Assembly (NCBI GenBank): GCA_017632695.1
Contig: JAGBQS010000209.1
Span: 1-9,913, forward strand
Origin: Bacteroidales bacterium
Lineage (GTDB): Bacteria > Bacteroidota > Bacteroidia > Bacteroidales > UBA3663
Length of the DNA: 9,913 nt
Direction of reading: 5' to 3'
The notes below the pieces were generated by a model, which did no database searches, had not been told where the DNA came from, and saw nothing but the letters and a program-made list of their open reading frames with translations. Each line of letters opens with the position of its first letter. Position 1 is the first letter of the stretch. Made by a program: the position numbers and the translations under genes. Positions 1 through 5,504 of the stretch are shown here, one piece after another.

Positions 1-76
1 CGGCACCCAGATGCCAGGGCATTTCACCCTTGTTGCCTATCACGTTGTTTTCGCTTGCAGCTACGATGATATTCAT
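1..76 (-). CDS. folA: Dihydrofolate reductase, N-terminal 25 codons only (runs off the left edge)
   Basis: Reading the minus strand from an ATG at 76-74 gives 25 codons beginning MNIIVAASENNVIGNKG and continuing EMPWHLGA. The pattern of a hydrophobic first strand, then VIG, then PWHL about seven residues later is the hallmark N-terminus of dihydrofolate reductase, which reduces dihydrofolate to tetrahydrofolate with NADPH in the cytoplasm. The Trp of PWHL lies in the Met20-loop region that closes over the active site. The residue after HL is Gly where Pro or Ser is more usual. The gene is the last minus-strand gene here, 79 bp downstream of the rRNA methyltransferase, from which it is separated by a short tandem repeat and a small hairpin. 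The remaining ~85% of the protein lies outside the window, so intactness cannot be judged. Confidence 0.82.
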   Translation of the reverse strand, partial: MNIIVAASENNVIGNKGEMPWHLGA

Positions 77-78
77 AT

Positions 79-110
79 TTTTGAGGTTGTGAGGTTTTGA
101 GGTTGTAAGG
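79..110. repeat. Two-copy 16-bp tandem repeat just upstream of folA
   Basis: Positions 79-94 read TTTTGAGGTTGTGAGG and positions 95-110 read TTTTGAGGTTGTAAGG, so 15 of 16 bases match. The array ends 2 bp before the folA start codon, so in the folA transcript it would be a C/A-rich leader right where ribosomes load. Copy number could vary by slippage. No function is known to me. Confidence 0.8.
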
Positions 111-113
111 TTC

Positions 114-135
114 TTCGCCTTACGGCTCAGGCGAA
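114..135. repeat. 7-bp perfect hairpin between the rRNA methyltransferase gene and folA
   Basis: TTCGCCT at 114-120 and AGGCGAA at 129-135 are exact reverse complements with an 8-base loop. In the minus-strand transcript the hairpin lies about 20 bases after the stop codon of the methyltransferase gene. No U-tract follows it in either direction, so it is not a canonical intrinsic terminator; it could be a weak attenuator or an mRNA 3'-end structure. Confidence 0.5.
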
Positions 136-155
136 CAAGTTCGGAAGAGAGGTTC

Positions 156-1445
156 TTATTCAACATAAAGTACGAGTCCTTTCAGGTACTCGCCTTCGGG
201 ATGATAGATATTAATCGGATGATCGGCTGGCTGGTGCAACTGGTGCAGAATGCGCACACGGCGGCCGGTCTGCGCCGCAGCCGAGAAGACGGCACAGCGG
301 AAATCGTCCTTCGTAACCACCTGACTGCACGAGAAGGTGAACAGAATGCCTCCCGGGCGGATCTTTTCGAGCGCCTTGGCATTCAGGCGCTGGTAACCGC
401 GCAGCGCATTGCGCAACACCTTCTTGTGTTTGGCAAAGGCTGGCGGATCCAAAATAATCAGGTCATAGCCGGGCTCTCCTTCGCCGAACAACGACCCGGG
501 ACACTTGCCGTCTAAGAAGTCGAAGGCATCGGCCGCAAAAGCTTTGTGACGCGAATCGCCCGGGAAGTTCAGTTCGACGTTGGCATTGGTGAATGAAATA
601 GCCTGCTTCGAGACATCGACCGAATGAACCAGCGTAGCATTGCTCCGCATGGCATAGAACGAGAATCCGCCCGTGTAGCAGAACATATTCAGCACACGGC
701 GTCCGGCTGAATATTTCTCGACCAGAGCACGGTTCTCGCGCTGATCCACAAAGAATCCGGTCTTCTGACCTTTCAGCCAATCAACATGGAACTTCAGTCC
801 GTTTTCAAGCGCCACATCGCTGATGGTTGATTCCAGCTGCTTGCCGGCTGCTGCGGAAGTAACCGGCTTGCCGTCGATGATCAGGTAACCGTTTACCGAC
901 TCACCCTCAGCCTCGGCCTCCTGACGGGCGTCGGTCTTATAACTCAGCGTGGTTTCGGACTTATAATAGACATTCCGGATATCGGCGCCGGCCACCTGAA
1001 TCAGGTCTTCGGCCAAAGCTTCACGAATGTAGTGAATACCTGCCGTGTGTGCCTGCATGACAGCGGTACCGTCATACACATCGATAATCAGACCCGGCAA
1101 ACCGTCTCCCTCTCCGTGCACCAGACGATAGGCATTGTTATCCGGCCGGATCAGACCCAACGTGCGACGCAGTTCGTATGCCGACTGAAGGCGACGGAGA
1201 AAGAATGTCTCATCCAGATCGTCCTCATCGAACGAAAAGATACGCACAGCTATCGAACCGATCTGGTACTGGCCCAAAGCCAGGAACTCACCTCCGTCGC
1301 TCACTACGCGCACCCAATCACCCTCTTCGGGCTGCACGGGACTTCCGAACTCATCCTCTATCCGGGCAATTGCGCCCGAAAATACCCATGGATGGAATCG
1401 CTTTAAGCTCTCCTCCTTATGGTGTTTCAAAATAATTGTTGTCAT
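156..1445 (-). CDS. rlmI: Class I SAM-dependent rRNA methyltransferase, RlmI type (23S rRNA m5C, PUA domain)
   Basis: The 429-residue protein has the layout of the RlmI/YccW family, whose E. coli member methylates C1962 of 23S rRNA using S-adenosylmethionine. Residues 1-75 form the RNA-binding PUA-like domain (HPWVFSGAI at 18-26). The linking domain carries the family motif FFVDQREN (231-238). The Rossmann methyltransferase domain shows motif I VLNMFCYTGGF (251-261), motif IV LDPPAFAK (332-339) and the FSCSQ segment (371-375) holding the likely catalytic cysteine. It closes with HPEGEYLKGL, as expected. Length exceeds E. coli RlmI (about 396 residues), partly through an acidic insertion around 172-200. 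The start at 1445 fits because the PUA domain begins at once. It lies downstream of two repeat arrays and upstream of folA. The exact target base is inferred from the family. Confidence 0.92.
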   Translation of the reverse strand: MTTIILKHHKEESLKRFHPWVFSGAIARIEDEFGSPVQPEEGDWVRVVSDGGEFLALGQYQIGSIAVRIFSFDEDDLDETFFLRRLQSAYELRRTLGLIRPDNNAYRLVHGEGDGLPGLIIDVYDGTAVMQAHTAGIHYIREALAEDLIQVAGADIRNVYYKSETTLSYKTDARQEAEAEGESVNGYLIIDGKPVTSAAAGKQLESTISDVALENGLKFHVDWLKGQKTGFFVDQRENRALVEKYSAGRRVLNMFCYTGGFSFYAMRSNATLVHSVDVSKQAISFTNANVELNFPGDSRHKAFAADAFDFLDGKCPGSLFGEGEPGYDLIILDPPAFAKHKKVLRNALRGYQRLNAKALEKIRPGGILFTFSCSQVVTKDDFRCAVFSAAAQTGRRVRILHQLHQPADHPINIYHPEGEYLKGLVLYVE

Positions 1446-1496
1446 TGTTATATTTTATTAAATTATTGTCTGTTTATAGGCGGGCCCCTTATTTCT

Positions 1497-1641
1497 AGAA
1501 TGGGCATTTTGGGCGTTATGGGCAGAATAGGCTTTTTTCTTGATTCCCACTCCCATAAGACCCATTAAGCCTATCAGACCCATTGAACCCATTAAGCCCA
1601 CCAGACCCATTGAACCCATTAAGCCCATCAGTTCCATCAAC
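1497..1641. repeat. Two head-to-head arrays of 9-bp repeats 3' of the four-helix-bundle gene
   Basis: The right array (1552-1641) contains ten 9-mers of the form CCCATNNNN, for example CCCATTAAG, CCCATTGAA and CCTATCAGA, arranged partly as a 27-bp higher-order unit (1561-1587 and 1588-1614 differ at two bases). The left array (1497-1532) contains four 9-mers of the opposite sense: AGAATGGGC, ATTTTGGGC, GTTATGGGC and AGAATAGGC. A 19-bp spacer (1533-1551) with a six-T run lies between them. The arms can pair in several registers, for example TTATGGG (1516-1522) with CCCATAA (1552-1558), or ATAGGC (1527-1532) with GCCTAT (1569-1574). On the minus strand the right array has GGG every nine bases with six-base loops, which fits the usual G-quadruplex rule. 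It begins 9 bp after the preceding stop codon. Confidence 0.88.
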
Positions 1642-1650
1642 TTCCTCGCC

Positions 1651-2217
1651 TCACTTCATTCCATTCTTATGCTGCCACTCCTTTCTGGCCCGATACATCT
1701 CTTCTTTGATACCGCCGTTTTGGAGAAAGTCACGTTTCTTCCACTCGATCAGTCCGCGGATTAGGACATCGCACTGATGGATTAGCGTAATAGCGATATT
1801 CGCGATAGTTTCATCTGAGCGTTCTTGAATCTTTTCCCGATAGATCGCGGAATCAAGATGAGTTTTGCAGAACTCCCGTGTTTGAACGCATCGGGAATCA
1901 TTATATGTCCATTGTTCCAAACCTCGCACTCTTAAATAATCTTCGTAATCGAGAAGCAACTCGTGAAGTGATGCCCTGTTGACATTCGTCAGTTTCAGTT
2001 CCATTTCCCGCGATGTAATGCCATCAATGTTTCCTTCAGCCAGATTCTGCTTGCCGGAACGTGCTGCCTGTATCATCTGATCGATGGTGCGGTCTCCTAA
2101 TGTCAGGAACTTATGAGCAAAATAATACGTCACATCATAAATACATTCCGCCTTCTTGAACGCTTTTAAAGTCCGATAATTATTGTCTTGCCGCAGGAAC
2201 TCCTTATCTTCTTCCAT
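1651..2217 (-). CDS. Four-helix-bundle (S23/IVS-like) protein with C-terminal suffix domain
   Basis: The 188-residue, entirely helical, charged protein carries the S23/IVS family core: a conserved helix QMIQAARSGKQNLAEGN (47-63), then a helix with ELLLDYEDYLR (86-96). After a third and fourth helix it ends with a segment around LIEWKKRDFLQNGGIKEEM (156-174), followed by basic residues, which matches the 'four helix bundle suffix' domain seen in Bacteroidetes. Relatives include proteins encoded by intervening sequences in 23S rRNA genes and, more distantly, the Avd accessory protein of diversity-generating retroelements; these bundles form oligomers and bind nucleic acid. Its own function is unknown. 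It lies 42 bp downstream of the propeller gene and is followed after 9 bp by the 9-bp repeat arrays, which suggests a protein-repeat relationship. No reverse transcriptase or rRNA gene is nearby. Confidence 0.85.
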   Translation of the reverse strand: MEEDKEFLRQDNNYRTLKAFKKAECIYDVTYYFAHKFLTLGDRTIDQMIQAARSGKQNLAEGNIDGITSREMELKLTNVNRASLHELLLDYEDYLRVRGLEQWTYNDSRCVQTREFCKTHLDSAIYREKIQERSDETIANIAITLIHQCDVLIRGLIEWKKRDFLQNGGIKEEMYRARKEWQHKNGMK

Positions 2218-2259
2218 TGTTAATACTTTTGTCTGTCATAAAACAAAGATCAATCCTAT

Positions 2260-3822
2260 TTATTTCATTAACGCCAGATACTGCTCTTTTCGGATAACAC
2301 CCACGCCATCCTTCATGAAAATCCAGATGTCGCCATTTTTCTCCTGTGAAACTTCGCCATCTACCCAGAAAGAGAAAAGAATCTTATGCGATACAGAATC
2401 TACAATCAAATAATGACGTTCCTCTTCAGCATTTGTAGAAAACAGTTCGTTCTCATCATGGAAAAAGACCTGATCATGACGCAAATACCTCATACTGTCA
2501 TTATCACAGATAACGTTCACATCCTTTCCGGACAATTCGACAACCACCTGATGTTCATTGGTCTTTATCATATCAAGCATACCATCCTTAATTACTCCTA
2601 TCTCATTGCAGATATCATACCTTGGCACAGTTCTATCCGGCTCGAATGCTGATTTAGGCTCCCATTTCATCTGGATGGTAGAATTCTCTCCTTCGTTCGT
2701 GAAATAAAAGTTATCTGCATCAAACCAATAGACCCGACCAGAAACGAACTTGCCTCCTCTTAATCTATATTTTAAAGATGGTTCATAATAACTAAGTTGT
2801 TTACCGCTCTTCTTATCAAAAGTTGCCATAAAGGGTTTCCCATACCGTCCGGCTAATGCACAACTACTAACAGATTTATACTGAAAACCGACTCCAAAAT
2901 TAAGGAACAGCAACCTGTCGTTATCAAACCCCAAATGCGATTTCGATCCGCAGTTTTCAGGCAACGGAGCAGCCCAAATCAAATTAAGTTTTTGTCCGAA
3001 GCAATATAAATAATTAGCATCAGCTACAAAAAGACTATCTCCGGATTGAATCCAATTACTGTGAAGACCGCCTATTCTTCCCTTTGTTGCCAACACACTT
3101 TTTGAATCTTTTCGCCATTCAACACTGGCATAGACTTCATTAGTCAAAGATGGAAAAGCTGATTTGGCCGATTCATTCACTGTTACTGTAAAAGAACGGG
3201 ACACCATTTCTCCGGTTTTAATGTTCAAACAGTTTAGCCTGTCTCCAATCAGATAGTAATTATCTTTATTCTCTCCTCTTCTATATAAATCATGCCAACA
3301 GAAATGATATTCCTGCGGGATAACATGCTTCCAAAGTTCTTCTCCCGTTAACAAATCATATGCTACAAAATCACCTTCCAACGGTCCGTTTTGAGAAGGG
3401 CTGTTCAGACAAACAAAAACTTTATTAATATAGTCACAAAAAATGGTTGTTGCATTTTTAGTCCATAACAATTGTCCTTCCCAATCATAAAACTCCTTTT
3501 TATTACTTAACATTTTCGCAAGAAAGAAACCTTCTTCAAACGCACGAACAGATTCCGCCTTGGGAGTTGTTGCCAAAAAATCTAAAGTTTTCAGGTCAAA
3601 GATACGAAACTTATTATCCGACAATTTATAATAAAGATATATCGAATCCTTGCTAATCATTCTGATACCTTTATTGCTACGAAGAAACGTACCCTTAACG
3701 AAGGAGCCGTCATCGGTCCGAACCAAATTGCGTGGTTCTATCACAATGTCTTCTTGTGCTGTTACATTTACATTCATACTGCACCAAAAGACAAGAGTCA
3801 AAAAGACAAAAAACGATTTCAT
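2260..3822 (-). CDS. Exported protein with PQQ-like beta-propeller repeats, function unknown
   Basis: The 520-residue protein begins with a signal peptide: Lys at 2, a hydrophobic stretch 4-13 and a likely signal peptidase I site after TA at 21-22, leaving QED at the mature end. A lipobox is not convincing. The mature part shows recurring PQQ-like propeller blades with the pattern aromatic-D-x-(T/S)G-x-x-L-W: FYDWEGQLLW (111-120), AYDLLTGEELW (154-164), CLNIKTGEMV (198-207), CFGQKLNLIW (274-283) and TFDKKSGKQL (334-343). No catalytic residues are recognisable, so a binding or scaffold role in the periplasm or at the surface is likelier. It starts 17 bp after the symporter gene and may be co-transcribed with it. 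Base composition is clearly lower in GC than the upstream genes (16 of 60 bases are G/C at 3421-3480, against 38 of 60 at 7441-7500), which hints at separate origin. Confidence 0.72.
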   Translation of the reverse strand: MKSFFVFLTLVFWCSMNVNVTAQEDIVIEPRNLVRTDDGSFVKGTFLRSNKGIRMISKDSIYLYYKLSDNKFRIFDLKTLDFLATTPKAESVRAFEEGFFLAKMLSNKKEFYDWEGQLLWTKNATTIFCDYINKVFVCLNSPSQNGPLEGDFVAYDLLTGEELWKHVIPQEYHFCWHDLYRRGENKDNYYLIGDRLNCLNIKTGEMVSRSFTVTVNESAKSAFPSLTNEVYASVEWRKDSKSVLATKGRIGGLHSNWIQSGDSLFVADANYLYCFGQKLNLIWAAPLPENCGSKSHLGFDNDRLLFLNFGVGFQYKSVSSCALAGRYGKPFMATFDKKSGKQLSYYEPSLKYRLRGGKFVSGRVYWFDADNFYFTNEGENSTIQMKWEPKSAFEPDRTVPRYDICNEIGVIKDGMLDMIKTNEHQVVVELSGKDVNVICDNDSMRYLRHDQVFFHDENELFSTNAEEERHYLIVDSVSHKILFSFWVDGEVSQEKNGDIWIFMKDGVGVIRKEQYLALMK

Positions 3823-3839
3823 ATCTTTGTAAATCGGAT

Positions 3840-5474
3840 TTAATTAAAGAACACATACAACCCGACCATAACAATGGACAAGAGAGCCCAGGGGAGCCAT
3901 ACGGCAGGCGACATCTGTTCATGAACGCGGAGCATTTCCCGACGGCAGTTCGGCGTCTTGTCGCACAGACTGATGATGACCATCGAGAAAACCAGCAGCA
4001 CAAACAGGTAAAAAGACAATAGCATGAAATGCGGCCACTTCAGCACTCCCGTAACCAACCCGAACTCGGAACTCATCACCGAAGCCGGAATCACGCCATC
4101 GGGCATTGCGTAATACAGGATACCCACCAGCAGACAGACTCCGGTCCCGAACGTAAGCGTCAGGTTGGCAGCCAGCGGTGTGCATCGTTTCCAGAAAACA
4201 CCCATCACGAAAACCGCAGCCATCGGGGGAGCGATGAACGAAAGGACGGACTGGAAGATATTGAACAACGGAATATCCTGAATCAGATCGATAGCCACAC
4301 AGATAACGATGCTTACCAAAGCACCCAGCACAGTAACGATGTGCGAAGTGCGGCGTATCTGCGTCTCGCTGGCTTCCTGCTGGAAATTCTTCACATAAAT
4401 ATCCATGGTGAAGACCGCCGACAAAGCATTGAGCGCCGATCCGATGGTCGAAACCAATGCCGCTGTCAATACTGCCAGAACCAGTCCGACCATACCTACC
4501 GGGAAGAGTCGCGTCACCATAAATATATAGGAGTCATCGGCCGATGGCGTCTGTGTGAAGATACCCGTCTTGCACAAAGCAAAGCAGACGATACCGGGAA
4601 TGATATAGATGGCAACATCCAGAATCTTGAGCCAACCGCAAAAGTTAGCACCCTTCTGTCCCTCGCGCAACGAACGGGCAGCCAAAACCGGCTGTACCAT
4701 ACTCTGATCGGTACACCAGAACCAGATACCCATTACCGGATAGCCCAACAGAATGGGCAGCCACGGGAAATCGGGGTCACTGAGCGGCTGGAACAGGTTC
4801 CAGTAGTGACTGGGCACAACCGACGGATCGGCCAGGATGCCGATTCCTCCGAAGAAAGACCCGCTGCCCAACCTGACAATTCCGGCTATGGTCAGTACGG
4901 TGCTTACCGCTATGAGCAGCGTCATCTGGTAAACATTCGTATAGGCAACAGCCCTCAATCCGCCCAAAATAGTAAAGAAAGCCGAAATAGCCAGCAGGAT
5001 CAGCGCCGACCAGAACATCGGAATGCCGAAAATCTGTCGGATGATGACGCCTCCTGCGAAAAGAGTAAGTGCCAGCCACGAAATCAGGATGGTCACAATA
5101 GTATACCAAGCCAGCATAGTGCGCGTAGAAGATCCGAAACGCCTGCCCATAAATTCGGGCAATGTAGAGATATTCTCGCCCAGATAGCGCGGAGCAAACA
5201 CAAAGGCCAGCAATGCAATGAAAACAAAAGCATACCACGCATAATTGCCCGAAACCACACCTGCCGCAAAACCGGACGATGCAGAAGCTATCAGCATAGA
5301 CGGTCCCACATTGGTGCCCCACATGCTCAGACCGATATGATGCCAGCTCAGGCTGTGTTCGGCCAAAAACTGATTGCCGCCGCGATTCCGGCTACTGGCC
5401 CAAAGACCTACCAGCAGGAGGACTGCAAAGTAGCCTACCAGAATGGTCCAGTCCAAAAAATGAAGTGCTATCAT
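3840..5474 (-). CDS. Sodium:solute symporter (SSS / SLC5 family)
   Basis: This 544-residue inner-membrane protein has about 13-14 hydrophobic segments and clear SSS-family marks. The family signature GGLRAVAYTNVYQ lies at 171-183, with Asn where Asp is more common. FWCTDQSMVQPVLAARS lies at 252-268. The TM8-like segment ALVSTIGSALNALSAVFTMDIY (positions 339-360) carries Ser342/Thr343, which by alignment from memory correspond to the sodium-site serines of vSGLT. The protein should import a small solute with sodium; substrates in this family range from sugars and inositol to amino acids, betaines and carboxylates, and sequence alone does not fix it. It starts 30 bp after the corrinoid methyltransferase fusion with no visible terminator, so the two are almost certainly co-transcribed and the symporter probably supplies its substrate. 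The next gene follows after 17 bp. Confidence 0.93.
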   Translation of the reverse strand: MIALHFLDWTILVGYFAVLLLVGLWASSRNRGGNQFLAEHSLSWHHIGLSMWGTNVGPSMLIASASSGFAAGVVSGNYAWYAFVFIALLAFVFAPRYLGENISTLPEFMGRRFGSSTRTMLAWYTIVTILISWLALTLFAGGVIIRQIFGIPMFWSALILLAISAFFTILGGLRAVAYTNVYQMTLLIAVSTVLTIAGIVRLGSGSFFGGIGILADPSVVPSHYWNLFQPLSDPDFPWLPILLGYPVMGIWFWCTDQSMVQPVLAARSLREGQKGANFCGWLKILDVAIYIIPGIVCFALCKTGIFTQTPSADDSYIFMVTRLFPVGMVGLVLAVLTAALVSTIGSALNALSAVFTMDIYVKNFQQEASETQIRRTSHIVTVLGALVSIVICVAIDLIQDIPLFNIFQSVLSFIAPPMAAVFVMGVFWKRCTPLAANLTLTFGTGVCLLVGILYYAMPDGVIPASVMSSEFGLVTGVLKWPHFMLLSFYLFVLLVFSMVIISLCDKTPNCRREMLRVHEQMSPAVWLPWALLSIVMVGLYVFFN

Positions 5475-5504
5475 AATGCTTTCTTTCTGTCCTACTTCGG
5501 GTTA

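Noticed and set aside
114..135. Intrinsic terminator after the rRNA methyltransferase gene
   Set aside because: The stem is only 7 bp and no T-tract follows it on either strand.
1497..1641. CRISPR array
   Set aside because: Units are 9 bp, contiguous and without unique spacers, and no cas gene is nearby.
1651..2217. Diversity-generating retroelement, because the gene resembles Avd
   Set aside because: No reverse transcriptase, template repeat or variable repeat is present in the window, and the suffix domain points to the stand-alone four-helix-bundle family.
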